This document shows, in pieces, positions 8,684 to 18,618 of a DNA stretch of 64,000 nucleotides. The notes beneath the pieces are model-generated. The model saw only the letters and a program-made list of their open reading frames with translations. It searched no databases and had not been told where the DNA came from. Both the position numbers and the translations under genes were made by a program. Every line of letters begins with the position of its first letter. Within the stretch, counting starts at the first letter, position 1. The stretch is from Flavonifractor sp052065355 (GTDB lineage: Bacteria; Bacillota; Clostridia; Oscillospirales; Oscillospiraceae). The DNA is taken from NCBI RefSeq assembly GCF_052065355.1, contig NZ_JBQHUF010000011.1, forward strand, positions 42,118 to 106,117. Reading direction: 5' to 3'.

Positions 8684-9283
8684 CTATACATAATCTTGCG
8701 CGTGACTCAGGATAAGGTCAAGCAGTTCCTGCTTTCCGGTCCCCTTCTCAGCCGAAAAGGGAATTACCTTCACACCATCATCCAGTCCAAGGGTTTCCCG
8801 GATGCGGGCCAGATTAGGCTCGATATCACTTTTGCGCAGCTTATCCAGCTTATTGGCCACCACAGCAAAAGGCTTTCCGCTGTTCTTGAACCACTCCGCC
8901 ATGGTGCAGTCGTCTGCCGTAGGTTTATGGCGGGCGTCCACGATCATCAGCCCCAGGCTCATAAGAGCCGGATCAGCAAACCACTCCTCCATCAACCGGC
9001 CCCAGCGCTGCTTTTCCGCCATGGATACCTTGGCATAGCCGTAGCCCGGCAAATCCACCAGGTAAAAGGCACCGTCAATGAGGAAATAATTAATATGGGT
9101 AGTCTTGCCGGGAGCGGCACCTACCCGGGCAAAATTCTTCCGGTTCAGCAGGCGGTTGATGACCGAGGACTTGCCTACGTTGGAGCGGCCGGCAAAAGCC
9201 ACCTGGGGCAGACGGTCCCGGGGAAAATCCCCGGCTTTGGCCGCCGACCGGACAAATTCCGCTTTTTGCAGATTGACCTGCAT
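8684..9283 (-). CDS. ysxC: Ribosome biogenesis GTP-binding protein YsxC/YihA (EngB)
   Basis: A 199-residue TRAFAC GTPase for late 50S assembly. G1 is GRSNVGKSS (about 29-37), G3 is DLPGYG, G4 is NKLDKL (about 142-147) and G5-like SAEKG follows. The length matches the family. It follows lon by about 45 nt, and lon-ysxC linkage is classic in Firmicutes. An SD sequence (AGGAGG) precedes the ATG. Confidence 0.96.
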   Translation of the reverse strand: MQVNLQKAEFVRSAAKAGDFPRDRLPQVAFAGRSNVGKSSVINRLLNRKNFARVGAAPGKTTHINYFLIDGAFYLVDLPGYGYAKVSMAEKQRWGRLMEEWFADPALMSLGLMIVDARHKPTADDCTMAEWFKNSGKPFAVVANKLDKLRKSDIEPNLARIRETLGLDDGVKVIPFSAEKGTGKQELLDLILSHAQDYV

Positions 9284-9328
9284 AGCAACCTCCTGTACTT
9301 GAAATTTACTTTACAGCCATTATGTACC

Positions 9329-11737
9329 CTATTGTTTGAGGCAGGGCCGCTCACCCTGGTGGGCCGTATCCCGCAGCATCTGCACCTGTTCCCCGCTGCC
9401 GCAGGCCAGGTCCAGGGCCAGCGCTTCAGCCAGCACCTCATCCACCTGCTCCACGGGAACAAAGCGCAGGCCGGCCCGCACTGTCTGGTCGATCTCTTCC
9501 AGATCCTTTTCGTTGTCGGCGGGAACGATCACAGTGGTGATGCCGTTCCGGTACGCTGCCACGGTCTTTTCCTTCAGGCCGCCGATGGGCAGTACTCTTC
9601 CACGTAAAGTAACTTCGCCTGTCATAGCCAGTTCCCGCTTGACTGGCGTGCCAGTCAGGGCAGACACCATGGCTGTGGTGATGGCGATGCCTGCCGACGG
9701 GCCGTCTTTAGGTACTGCCCCCTCCGGGAAATGGATATGGATGTCTTTTGTTTTATAGAAATCAGCCTCAATACCCAGCTGCGGGGCTCGACTGCGGATA
9801 TAGGTCAGGGCTGCATGGGCAGACTCTTTCATCACGTCTCCCAGGTTGCCTGTCAGCTCAATCTTACCGCTGCCGGGGACTACGCCCACCTCTACCTCCA
9901 GAATCTCGCCGCCCACACTGGTCCAGGCCAGGCCATTGACCACGCCCACCTGCTCCGTCTGGGGCAAACGATCCGGATGATAGCGAGGGATCCCCAGATA
10001 ACTCTCCAGGTTCTTTTCTGTAACGCTTATAGACTTTACACCATCTGATACGACACGCATTGCAGCTTTCCGGCACAGAGCGCCCAGCTCCCGTTCCAGA
10101 ACACGGACGCCGGATTCCCGGGTATAGCCCCGAATCAAGGCGCGGATAGCATCGTCTGTGAGCTTGAGCTGCGCCTTGGTCAGTCCGTGACGCTTCAACT
10201 CCTTGGGCAGAAGATGCCGCTTGGCGATCTGTACCTTCTCCTCGTCTGTATAGCTGTTCAGCTCAATGACCTCCATCCGGTCCAGCAGAGGCCGGGGGAT
10301 GGTATCCAGCGTATTGGCAGTGGTGATAAAGAGCACATCGGACAGATCGAAGGGCACCTCCAGGAAATGATCCCGGAAGGTCCCGTTTTGCTCCCCGTCC
10401 AGTACCTCCAGCAGTGCGGAAGCGGGATCGCCCCGCTGGTCGTTGCCCAGCTTGTCGATCTCGTCCAGCAGCAGCAGCGGGTTACAGCTGCCGGCCTGCT
10501 GAATGGCGGCGATCACACGGCCGGGCATGGCGCCAACATAGGTCTTGCGGTGACCCCGGATTTCCGCTTCGTCGTGGACGCCACCCAGGGAGATGCGAGC
10601 CATGTTCCGGTGGATGGCCTTGGCCACACTGGAGGCAATGGAGGTCTTGCCTACCCCCGGAGGTCCTACCAGGCAGAGGATTTGCCCCTTCAGCTGGGGC
10701 GCCAGCTGTTTGACGGCCAGAAATTCCAGTATCCGTTCCTTAACCTTGTCCAGGCCGTAGTGATCGGCGTCTAGCACCTTCCGGGCCGCCTCCACATTGA
10801 CCCGCTCCTTTGTCTTTTTGCCCCAGGGCAGCTCCAGCACCGTGTCCAAATAGTTGCGGATCACAGTAGCCTCCGCTGAACCGAAGGGCTGCTTCTCCAA
10901 GCGGCGCAGCTCCTTCTCCAGCTTCTCCCGCACCTCTTCCGGCAGCTTGGCCTTGGCGATCTGGCGGCGGTAATCGCTGAATTCCTGGTCTCCGCTCCCC
11001 TGCTGGTCTTCGCCCAGCTCCTGCTGGAGGACCTTCAGCTGCTCCCGCAGGACGTAGTCACGCTGGCTGCGGGTCAGCTGATCCCGAACCTTGGTCTGCA
11101 TCTCCTGTTCCAACTCCAGGATCTCTACCTCCCGGCGGAGATTTTGACTCAGCTTCTCCAAGCGGCGGACCGGACGCAGCTCCTCCAGGATGATCTGCTT
11201 GTCCCCCGTCCGCATGGGAAGATTCTGAGCGATGTAGTCGGCGATATAGCCGGGGTCCTCGCTGGAAAGCACGGAGAGTAGGATGTCCGGCGTCATCTTG
11301 GGCGCAAGCTCAATATAGCTTTCAAACAGCTCATAGGTTTGCCGGATCAGAGCCTCTGTACGGGCCGAACGCTTTACAGGTTGCTCCGCCGGAATCTCCT
11401 CCACCTGGGCCGTCAGGTAGGGCGTGGACTCCACCACCTGGCACAAACGGCCTCGGCTGACGCCCTCCACCATGACCCGAACGTTGTCGCCCGGCAGCCG
11501 GAGGATCTGGCGCACATTGCTGATGGTACCGATGCTATAGAGATCCCCTTCCTGGGGGTTTTCAATGGCCAGGTCCCGCTGGGCCACCAGAAAGATGGTC
11601 TGTCCGCTGGTCATGGCCTCGTCCAGGGCTTTGATGGAGCTCTCCCGTCCCACATCGAAGTGGAGCAGCATATTAGGAAAAATCGTCAGGCCCCGCAGGG
11701 CCAGTGCAGGCATGATAACCGGGGTATTTGCTTGCAT
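9329..11737 (-). CDS. lon: ATP-dependent endopeptidase Lon
   Basis: An 802-residue AAA+ serine protease that degrades damaged and regulatory proteins. The N-terminal LON substrate domain (MPALALRGLTIFPNMLLHFD), the AAA+ module with Walker A GPPGVGKTS and Walker B LLLDEIDK, and the C-terminal protease domain with the serine in KDGPSAGIAI and the lysine in PIGGLKEKTVAA are all present. The start is the ATG at 11737, with GGGAGG 7 nt upstream; an ORF extension of seven codons lies before the SD and is rejected. It follows clpX. Confidence 0.97.
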   Translation of the reverse strand: MQANTPVIMPALALRGLTIFPNMLLHFDVGRESSIKALDEAMTSGQTIFLVAQRDLAIENPQEGDLYSIGTISNVRQILRLPGDNVRVMVEGVSRGRLCQVVESTPYLTAQVEEIPAEQPVKRSARTEALIRQTYELFESYIELAPKMTPDILLSVLSSEDPGYIADYIAQNLPMRTGDKQIILEELRPVRRLEKLSQNLRREVEILELEQEMQTKVRDQLTRSQRDYVLREQLKVLQQELGEDQQGSGDQEFSDYRRQIAKAKLPEEVREKLEKELRRLEKQPFGSAEATVIRNYLDTVLELPWGKKTKERVNVEAARKVLDADHYGLDKVKERILEFLAVKQLAPQLKGQILCLVGPPGVGKTSIASSVAKAIHRNMARISLGGVHDEAEIRGHRKTYVGAMPGRVIAAIQQAGSCNPLLLLDEIDKLGNDQRGDPASALLEVLDGEQNGTFRDHFLEVPFDLSDVLFITTANTLDTIPRPLLDRMEVIELNSYTDEEKVQIAKRHLLPKELKRHGLTKAQLKLTDDAIRALIRGYTRESGVRVLERELGALCRKAAMRVVSDGVKSISVTEKNLESYLGIPRYHPDRLPQTEQVGVVNGLAWTSVGGEILEVEVGVVPGSGKIELTGNLGDVMKESAHAALTYIRSRAPQLGIEADFYKTKDIHIHFPEGAVPKDGPSAGIAITTAMVSALTGTPVKRELAMTGEVTLRGRVLPIGGLKEKTVAAYRNGITTVIVPADNEKDLEEIDQTVRAGLRFVPVEQVDEVLAEALALDLACGSGEQVQMLRDTAHQGERPCLKQ

Positions 11738-11853
11738 ATGGATACCTCCCTCATACAAAGACAGAAGCCAGGAACTGGAGGCTGCGGCTTACTCAGCAAG
11801 ACCCGTTGCTCCGAATTCCCGACTTCTGTACTCCGCGTTCAGGCTTTGATCTG

Positions 11854-13170
11854 TTAAGACACGTTCCCCTTGGGGGCGGAACCGCCCTTTTCTGCACGCA
11901 GGGACGCGCCGCCGAGGCGGGGCCGCTGGGTGCGTTCAGGGTCGTATTCAATGGCGGGAGGCTGGTGATCCCTGACGCTCTCCGCCGTAATGGTCACTTT
12001 TGCGATGGTGGGATCGGAAGGCACGTCATACATGATCTGGGTCATGACGTCTTCCAGCACCGCACGCAGGCCACGGGCACCGATGCCCCGCTCAATGGCC
12101 TTTTCAGCAGCTTCCTCCAGAGCCTGGGGCTCAAACTCCAGATCCACCATATCATATTCCAGCAGCTTCTGGTACTGCTTCACCAGAGCGTTCTTGGGCT
12201 CAGTGAGGATGCGCACCAGCTGCTCCTTATCCAGCGCATTCAAGGTGGTGATGACCGGCAGACGGCCCACCAGTTCAGGAATGATGCCGAACTTCAACAG
12301 GTCGTGAGGCTGGATCTCCTTGAAGATGGCGGTATTGCTCTTCTCCTTCTTCCCCTGGATATCCGCGCCAAAGCCGATAGTCTTCTTATCCAGACGCTGC
12401 TCGATGATCTTCTCCATCCCGTCAAAGGCGCCGCCGCAGATGAACAGGATGTTCTTGGTGTCGATCTGGATGAACTCCTGGTGGGGATGCTTCCGTCCGC
12501 CCTGGGGCGGCACATTGGCCACGGTACCCTCCAGGATCTTCAGCAGTGCCTGCTGCACACCTTCGCCGGACACATCCCGAGTAATGGAGGTGTTCTCGCT
12601 CTTGCGGGCGATCTTGTCGATCTCATCCACGTAGATGATGCCGCGCTCCGCCAACTCGATATCGTAGTCGGCAGCCTGCACCAGACGCAGCAGGATGTTC
12701 TCCACGTCGTCGCCCACATAGCCCGCCTCGGTCAGCGTGGTGGCGTCGGCAATGGCAAAGGGCACCTTCAGGATCCGGGCCAGGGTCTGGGCAAACAGGG
12801 TCTTGCCGCAGCCAGTGGGACCCATGAGCAGAATATTGCTCTTCTGGAGCTCCACATCGTCCCCGCCGCCGAAGTAGATCCGCTTGTAGTGGTTGTACAC
12901 CGCCACAGACAGAGCCACCTTGGCGTCCTCCTGGCCGATGATATACTGATCCAGCACATCCCGGATCTCCCGGGGAGTGGGGATCACGTCCGGAATATCA
13001 GGGCTGATAGGCTCCTCCGGATCGTAGTTGTCGTCCAGAATGCTCATGCACAGGTGGACGCACTCGTTGCAGATATAGGCGCCGGGCCCGGCAATGATCC
13101 TGGCCACCTGCTCCTGGTGCTTACCGCAGAAGGAGCATCTTACGCTTTTGCGTTCGTCATTTTTCGGCAT
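11854..13170 (-). CDS. clpX: ATP-dependent Clp protease ATP-binding subunit ClpX
   Basis: A 438-residue unfoldase that feeds ClpP. The N-terminal C4 zinc-binding domain (CSFC...CNEC, about residues 12-37) is followed by the AAA+ module with Walker A GPTGCGKT, Walker B IIYVDEIDKI, pore loop GYVGDDVE, and the RGIGARGLR sensor region. The IGF-type loop that docks to ClpP is seen as TIGFGAD. It lies directly downstream of clpP, the usual order. Confidence 0.98.
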   Translation of the reverse strand: MPKNDERKSVRCSFCGKHQEQVARIIAGPGAYICNECVHLCMSILDDNYDPEEPISPDIPDVIPTPREIRDVLDQYIIGQEDAKVALSVAVYNHYKRIYFGGGDDVELQKSNILLMGPTGCGKTLFAQTLARILKVPFAIADATTLTEAGYVGDDVENILLRLVQAADYDIELAERGIIYVDEIDKIARKSENTSITRDVSGEGVQQALLKILEGTVANVPPQGGRKHPHQEFIQIDTKNILFICGGAFDGMEKIIEQRLDKKTIGFGADIQGKKEKSNTAIFKEIQPHDLLKFGIIPELVGRLPVITTLNALDKEQLVRILTEPKNALVKQYQKLLEYDMVDLEFEPQALEEAAEKAIERGIGARGLRAVLEDVMTQIMYDVPSDPTIAKVTITAESVRDHQPPAIEYDPERTQRPRLGGASLRAEKGGSAPKGNVS

Positions 13171-13271
13171 GTTCCATACCTCAATGCTAGAAAATTCAGT
13201 CGTCCCCGGGGGACTTCCGTATACGACACGGAGGGAGCAGGGCGTCTTCCCCGCTCCCCCCCTGTTGGATT

Positions 13272-13853
13272 TTACCGCGAATAGATCACCTTGTCAATCA
13301 GACCAAACTCCTTGGCCTCCTCGGCGGACATGAAGTTGTCCCGCTCACAGGCGGCGGTGACTTCCTCCACGTTCTTACCGGTGTTGTCTGCCAGGATCTG
13401 GTTCATCCGTTTTTTGATGATCTCCAACCGCTTCAGGTGGATCGCCATATCGGTGATCTGGCCCTGGGTACCGGCAGAAGGCTGATGAATCATAATCTCA
13501 GCATTAGGCAGCGCCAGACGCTTGCCCTTGGCGCCGGAGGAGAGCAGGAAAGCTCCCATGCTAGCGGCCATACCGATGCAGATGGTAGACACATCGCACT
13601 TGATGTACTGCATGGTATCATAGATGGCCATACCGTCGGTCACGGAGCCGCCAGGGCTGTTGATATAGAACTGAATGTCCTTGTCAGGATCCTGGGCCTC
13701 CAGATACAGAAGCTGGGCAACTACCAGACTGGCAGTGGTTGCGTTCACTTCCTCACCCAGGAAAATGATGCGGTCGTTGAGCAGCCGGGAGAAAATATCG
13801 TAGGAACGCTCGCCCCGGTTGGTCTGCTCTACAACATAAGGAACTAAGCTCAT
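13272..13853 (-). CDS. clpP: ATP-dependent Clp protease proteolytic subunit ClpP
   Basis: A 193-residue serine peptidase that forms the tetradecameric chamber. The catalytic serine is in GMAASMGAFLL, the histidine in MIHQPSAG, and the aspartate in the ERDNFMSAEEA region. The N-terminal LVPYVVEQTNRGERSYDIFS is standard. It lies between tig and clpX on the same strand with an SD (AGGAGAA) a few nt upstream. Confidence 0.98.
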   Translation of the reverse strand: MSLVPYVVEQTNRGERSYDIFSRLLNDRIIFLGEEVNATTASLVVAQLLYLEAQDPDKDIQFYINSPGGSVTDGMAIYDTMQYIKCDVSTICIGMAASMGAFLLSSGAKGKRLALPNAEIMIHQPSAGTQGQITDMAIHLKRLEIIKKRMNQILADNTGKNVEEVTAACERDNFMSAEEAKEFGLIDKVIYSR

Positions 13854-13955
13854 GGTTCAGGTTCTCCTTTATTTTGATGTCAGGGCGTTTTCGGCGCCCG
13901 GCCATCCCCCGATGGCGGGCAGTCACACACAAGAGTATGCCCGCTTATCGGCACC

Positions 13956-15374
13956 TTATTCCTCGGTCTTTTCCTCGCCCTCGGCGGCATCCTCAGCCTT
14001 CTTCTTGGTGGTGCGGCGCTTCTTGGGCTTCTCCTCACCCTCAGCGGCCTCACCCTCGGCATCCTCAGCCTTCTTCTTGGTGGTCTTCTTCTTGGCGGGA
14101 GCCTTGCCCACCTTGGCGGAATCATAGATCACCTGCTCGGCCTTCTTCATGGACAGCTCCTTGCGGATGTCGTCGGCGGCCACAGCCTCCTTCACCTTGT
14201 CCAGCTCCATGTGGTACTGCTCGGACAAGCGCTTGTACTCCTCCTCCAGCTCCTCGTCGGAGATCTGGATGTCCTCAGCAGCGATCACGGCGTTCAGAGC
14301 CAGGTCGCGGCGCACCCGCTCCAGGGCGGCGGCCTTAGCCTGCTCACGCATCATATCCATGTTCATGCCGGTCATGGCCAGGTACTGCTCAAAGGGAATG
14401 CCCTGAGCCTGGATCCGCTGAGCCATGTCGTTCACCAGGTTGTCGGCCTCGAACTCCACCATGGCGTCGGGGATCTCCACTTCCATGTTGCTCATGACCT
14501 GCTCCAGGACAGCAGCCTCAAAGGCCTGCTTGGCCTGGTTCTCGCGGCGCTCGGTCAGCTTGTCGGCCAGGTCCTTCTTGAAGTCAGCCAGAGTGTCGAA
14601 CTCAGACACGTCCTTGGCAAACTCGTCGTCCACGGTGGGCAGCTGCTTCTCCTTCACCTCGTGGACCTTCACCTTGAACACGACAGCCTTGCCGGCCAGG
14701 TCGGCGTGATAGTCCTCGGGGAAGGTGATGTCCAGGTCCTTCTCGTCGCCGGCCTTGGTGCCAACCAGCTGCTCCTCGAAGCCGGGCACAAAAGAGCCGG
14801 AGCCCAGCTCCAGGCTGTGGCCCTCGCCCTTGCCGCCGTCAAAGGGCTTACCGTCCAGGAAGCCCTCAAAGTCGATGACCACGGTGTCACCGTTCTGAGC
14901 CTCACGCTCCACGGTCACCATACGGGTGGCGCGGTTGATGTAGGGCTTCAGCTCGTTGTCGATGTCCTCGTCAGTGATCTTGACCTCTTCCTTCTCAGCG
15001 GTCAGGCCCTTGTACTCGCCCAGCTTCACCTCGGGACGGACAGTGACCAGAGCCTTGAAGGTCAGGCCCTCCTTGCCCACGCTGACGATATCCACCTTGG
15101 GCCAAGCCACGGCGTCCAGCTTCTCCTGCTCCACCGCGTCGGCGTAGGCCTGGGGATAAATCTCGTTGATGGCGTCTTCATAGAACACACCGGAACCGTA
15201 CATGCCCTCGATGACCTTCCGGGGAGCCTTGCCCTTACGGAAGCCGGGGACCATGATCTTGCCGCGCTGCTTCAGATAAGCCTTCTGAACGGCAGCCTCA
15301 AACTCCTCCGCCCCGATCTCGATGACCAGCTCGACGGTGCTCTTCTCCTGTTTCTCGACGCTCTTGACATTCAT
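13956..15374 (-). CDS. tig: Trigger factor with a long charged C-terminal tail
   Basis: A 472-residue ribosome-associated chaperone and peptidyl-prolyl isomerase. The ribosome-docking signature is MVPGFRKGKAPRKVIEG (about residues 41-57), the PPIase domain follows (QNGDTVVIDFEGFLDGKPF), and the helical substrate domain runs to about residue 420. The last ~50 residues are a low-complexity tail of alternating Lys-rich (AKKKTTKKKAED) and Glu/Ala-rich blocks encoded by an internal 27-bp direct repeat; that makes it longer than the usual ~430 residues. It heads the tig-clpP-clpX-lon-ysxC cluster. Confidence 0.96.
   Translation of the reverse strand: MNVKSVEKQEKSTVELVIEIGAEEFEAAVQKAYLKQRGKIMVPGFRKGKAPRKVIEGMYGSGVFYEDAINEIYPQAYADAVEQEKLDAVAWPKVDIVSVGKEGLTFKALVTVRPEVKLGEYKGLTAEKEEVKITDEDIDNELKPYINRATRMVTVEREAQNGDTVVIDFEGFLDGKPFDGGKGEGHSLELGSGSFVPGFEEQLVGTKAGDEKDLDITFPEDYHADLAGKAVVFKVKVHEVKEKQLPTVDDEFAKDVSEFDTLADFKKDLADKLTERRENQAKQAFEAAVLEQVMSNMEVEIPDAMVEFEADNLVNDMAQRIQAQGIPFEQYLAMTGMNMDMMREQAKAAALERVRRDLALNAVIAAEDIQISDEELEEEYKRLSEQYHMELDKVKEAVAADDIRKELSMKKAEQVIYDSAKVGKAPAKKKTTKKKAEDAEGEAAEGEEKPKKRRTTKKKAEDAAEGEEKTEE
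13986..14084 (-). repeat. 27-bp direct repeat inside the trigger factor tail
   Basis: Two identical 27-bp copies (13986-14012 and 14058-14084) lie 72 nt apart, in phase with the reading frame. They encode the repeated TKKKAEDA-type segment of the trigger factor C-terminus. Confidence 0.9.
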
Positions 15375-15493
15375 GTTGTTTACTTCCTCCTGTCAGCCTC
15401 AGCTGCCGCCAAATCGGTCAGCGGAGGCCATCTTTCGCGTTATCCGCTATATAGTATCAGATACTGCGGAAAATTTCCATACTTTTTTTTGAA

Positions 15494-16174
15494 TTATTCG
15501 CAGATTTTTTGCGGACGGAACCCAGTGTAGTCCGCTGACACCAGGTGATATTCCACTTTTCCCTGAAGTCCTTCCACCGCCAAACGGTGGCTGCCGCCGT
15601 GGAGGTGGCCGTAATAACACCGTTCCACGCCGTACTGCTCCAGCAGGGCAATAATCTCAGGACACCGGTACCCCTGATAGAGGGGCGGATAGTGAAGAAA
15701 ACACAGTTTTTTCTTCTCCCCCGCCGCTTTCAGGGAGGCTTCCAGCCGGATCAGCTCCCGCTTGAACACCTTCTGGTCTCCTTTTTCCTCATAAAACCAC
15801 CCCCGGGTGCCGCACAAAGCGTAGTCCCCGTATTCATAGCAGTTGTTATGCAGGATGTGCAGGGTATCCAGACCATGCTCAGCAAAAAAGCGGTTCATCT
15901 TGGACGCCGTGTTCCACCAGTAGTCGTGGTTGCCCTTGAGCATCAGCTTCCGTCTGCCGGGCAGGGCATTCAGAAAGGCAAAGTCGGCCTCTGCCTCCTC
16001 CAAACCCATACCCCAGGACAGGTCGCCGCAGAGCACCACAGTATCCTCCGGACCAACCTGCTCAAAACCGGCACGCAGCTTATCCACGTACCCCTCCCAG
16101 CCGCCGCCGAACACATCCATCGGCTTGTTGGAGCCCAGGGAGAGGTGTGTATCTCCGATCGCGTACAGTGCCAT
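15494..16174 (-). CDS. Metallophosphoesterase (calcineurin-like)
   Basis: A 226-residue member of the calcineurin-like phosphoesterase fold. Metal ligands are seen in MALYAIGDTHLS (GDxH), VVLCGDLSWG (GD), LKGNHDYWW (GNHD) and GHLHGG (GHxH). The substrate is unknown; relatives include phosphodiesterases and nucleotide hydrolases. The gene abuts thrC with no gap, as the last gene of the rplS-to-phosphoesterase run. Confidence 0.9.
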   Translation of the reverse strand: MALYAIGDTHLSLGSNKPMDVFGGGWEGYVDKLRAGFEQVGPEDTVVLCGDLSWGMGLEEAEADFAFLNALPGRRKLMLKGNHDYWWNTASKMNRFFAEHGLDTLHILHNNCYEYGDYALCGTRGWFYEEKGDQKVFKRELIRLEASLKAAGEKKKLCFLHYPPLYQGYRCPEIIALLEQYGVERCYYGHLHGGSHRLAVEGLQGKVEYHLVSADYTGFRPQKICE

Positions 16175-17662
16175 TCAGCGCAGCATCTCCAGCACCTGGT
16201 CCACCATGTGGTCCTTGGTGACGTTCTGAGTAAAGCGCACAGTCTTGTCCTTCAGCGCAGCCAGGGGGGCCGGCGCAGGAATACCGGTGAGCTCAGAAAG
16301 CTGATCCAGCACGTCGGTACCCTCTGCCAGCTGGGTCACGCCCAGGGCACCCAGTACGTTGTCGCAGAACTTGAAGGGGCTGGCAGTAGACACCACGATG
16401 GCGGGAGTCTCGTCCCCACTCTCCTTCCGGTACTGATCCAGCACGTCGAAGGCCACAGCAGTGTGGGGATCGATAAGATAGTGGTGCTCCTTCCACATGG
16501 CACCGATCACCTTCTGGGTCTGTGTATCGTCACAGTAACCGGCAGAAAACAGCTTGTCCATCTTATCCTTGATGGTCTTGCTCACCTCATACCGGCCGCT
16601 CTGACCCAGCTCGGCCATATACTCCCGCACCTGATCGTCATCATGTCCCGACAGCGCGAAGAGCAGACGCTCCAGATTGGAGGAGATCAGGATGTCCATA
16701 GAGGGGGACATCGTATTATAGAAGGTACGATTGCGGTCATAGATGCCGGTTTTCAGGAAGTCGGTCAGCACGTTGTTGGAGTTGGACGCGCAAATCAGCC
16801 GCTTAATGGGTACACCCATCTCACGGGCATAATAGGCTGCCAGGATATTGCCGAAGTTTCCGGTAGGCACGCAGACATTGACGGGATCGCCCTTCTGCAG
16901 CTTTCCATCCCGAAGCAGGTCGCAGTAAGCGGAGATATAGTAGACGATCTGAGGCAGAACCCGGCCCCAATTGATGGAGTTTGCGGAGGACAGGAAGAAG
17001 CCCCTGTTTGCCAGCTGTTCCCGCAGGTTTTCGTCGGAAAACAGCTTCTTTACGCCAGTCTGGGCGTCGTCAAAATTGCCCACCACGGAACAGACGCCCA
17101 CGTTCTCCCCTTCCTGGGTGTTCATCTGCAGCTCCTGGATCGCGGAAACACCGTCCTTGGGGTAGAACACCAGGATCCGGGTCTTGTCCACGTCCCGGAA
17201 GCCCTCCAGGGCGGCCTTGCCGGTATCGCCGGAGGTGGCAACCAGGATGCATACCGTCTTGTTCTCCTGGTTCTTTTTCAGCGAGGCAGTGAGCAGGTGG
17301 GGCAGCATCTGCAGAGCCATATCCTTAAACGCACAAGTAGGACCATGCCACAGCTCCAGGCAATAGGTATTGCCGTCTACCTGACGGACAGGCGCCACTT
17401 CCTTCACATCAAACTTATTCCCGCCGTATGCCTTGGCTGCGAAACCCGCCAGCTCAGAGGAAGTAAAGTCGTCCAGGTAGGCGTTCATCACATAGACAGC
17501 ACGCTGCTGGTAGGACATCTCCTTCATGGTATCCAGCGCATTGTGGGACAGCTTGGGCAGCACCTCGGGAGTCATCAGGCCGCCGTCCAGGGCCAGTCCT
17601 TTTTCAATGGCCTCAGCCGCAGTCCGCCGGTCTGCCTTGTTTCTTGTACTCACATAATACAT
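16175..17662 (-). CDS. thrC: Threonine synthase
   Basis: A 495-residue PLP enzyme converting O-phosphohomoserine to threonine. The PLP lysine lies in CAFKDMALQML (about residue 113), and the phosphate-binding glycine loop in VCVPTGNFGNILAAYYA. Its length and the N-terminal YYVSTRNKADRRTAAEAIEKGLALDGGL fit the long (yeast/E. coli-like) class. The 5' end overlaps the M19 dipeptidase gene by 13 nt. No hom or thrB lies nearby. Confidence 0.95.
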   Translation of the reverse strand: MYYVSTRNKADRRTAAEAIEKGLALDGGLMTPEVLPKLSHNALDTMKEMSYQQRAVYVMNAYLDDFTSSELAGFAAKAYGGNKFDVKEVAPVRQVDGNTYCLELWHGPTCAFKDMALQMLPHLLTASLKKNQENKTVCILVATSGDTGKAALEGFRDVDKTRILVFYPKDGVSAIQELQMNTQEGENVGVCSVVGNFDDAQTGVKKLFSDENLREQLANRGFFLSSANSINWGRVLPQIVYYISAYCDLLRDGKLQKGDPVNVCVPTGNFGNILAAYYAREMGVPIKRLICASNSNNVLTDFLKTGIYDRNRTFYNTMSPSMDILISSNLERLLFALSGHDDDQVREYMAELGQSGRYEVSKTIKDKMDKLFSAGYCDDTQTQKVIGAMWKEHHYLIDPHTAVAFDVLDQYRKESGDETPAIVVSTASPFKFCDNVLGALGVTQLAEGTDVLDQLSELTGIPAPAPLAALKDKTVRFTQNVTKDHMVDQVLEMLR

Positions 17663-18594
17663 ACTTCGCTCACAACCCTCATCAGATTATTGAAAAACAG
17701 ATCTTGTATCAGCGTATCCGGGTAATTGCGCTGCAATAATCGTTCATACAGGCAAGCCCAACTCTCCACACCAGTGAAGCCCGCCGGCAGGCAGCTGCAT
17801 CCATCCAGGTCACCGCCCAGGGACACATTGCGGGCACCCCCCAGCTCCAGCCAGTGCTCCAGGTGCGCAATCACCGTATCCACATCCGGCTTTTCTCCCA
17901 GGAACAGTGCGTAGAGATTCAGGCCTGCCACACCATTATGGTCTATTATGGCAGTAAATTCCTCGTCGGTCAAGTTCCGGGGATGAGAAAATACCCCTCT
18001 GGCGTTGGAATGACTGGCCCAAAAGGGACCGGAAAGGGTCTCTGCCACATCCCAAAACCCTGGGTCAGACAGATGCGATACATCCACCAGCACGCCCAGC
18101 TTCTCCGCCTTCCGCACAAAGGCCCGCCCCTGATCCGTCAGCCCCCGGTCAGTCTCTTCCAGATTGGTACCAGAGAGGGCGTTCACATGGTTCCAGGTCA
18201 GATTCACCGAACGGACACCCAAAGTATGGGCCTCCTCCAGCCGCTCTACGGAACAATCCAGCAGCTCCGCTCCCTCTACGGACAGGAACGCTGCCATCTT
18301 CCCAGCGGCAAAGGCGCGCTCGGCCTCCTTCGCCGTGCGGCAGTGGGTAATGACCTCGGTATTGGACTCCATCTCCCGGCAAAACAGGTCGTACTCCGCC
18401 TGAAAGATTTCCTGAAAAGTCATACCTCGCAGGTCCTTCCCCGGGAAATCCTCAGGCTGACCAAAGAGGGCAAAGAACTGAGCATACTGGCGGTACTTCC
18501 CAGCCCGCTCCAGATCCACGTGGTAGCCATTGCGGCCAAAGCTGCCGCCAAACTGATGGCACATGAGCACCGTATCACAGTGCCCGTCAAACAC
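17650..18594 (-). CDS. Membrane dipeptidase family (peptidase M19)
   Basis: A 314-residue renal-dipeptidase-like zinc hydrolase. The N-terminal FDGHCDTVL is the HxD metal motif, FLSVEGAELL carries the bridging Glu, and VDVSHLSDPGFWD and ASHSNARGVFSHPRN give the later histidines. Family members cleave dipeptides, often with D-residues. The only in-frame start before an upstream stop is GTG at 18594, since the start region overlaps no better codon. It lies between yraN and thrC. Confidence 0.88.
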   Translation of the reverse strand: MFDGHCDTVLMCHQFGGSFGRNGYHVDLERAGKYRQYAQFFALFGQPEDFPGKDLRGMTFQEIFQAEYDLFCREMESNTEVITHCRTAKEAERAFAAGKMAAFLSVEGAELLDCSVERLEEAHTLGVRSVNLTWNHVNALSGTNLEETDRGLTDQGRAFVRKAEKLGVLVDVSHLSDPGFWDVAETLSGPFWASHSNARGVFSHPRNLTDEEFTAIIDHNGVAGLNLYALFLGEKPDVDTVIAHLEHWLELGGARNVSLGGDLDGCSCLPAGFTGVESWACLYERLLQRNYPDTLIQDLFFNNLMRVVSEVCIM

Positions 18595-18618
18595 ATTGAT
18601 ATCCGTTCTCCGTCCCCC

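Noticed and set aside
14211..17725. Very long plus-strand open frames opposite tig and thrC/phosphoesterase (up to 726 codons)
   Set aside because: They mirror GC-rich genes with strong family signatures on the minus strand; their proteins are low complexity without domains.
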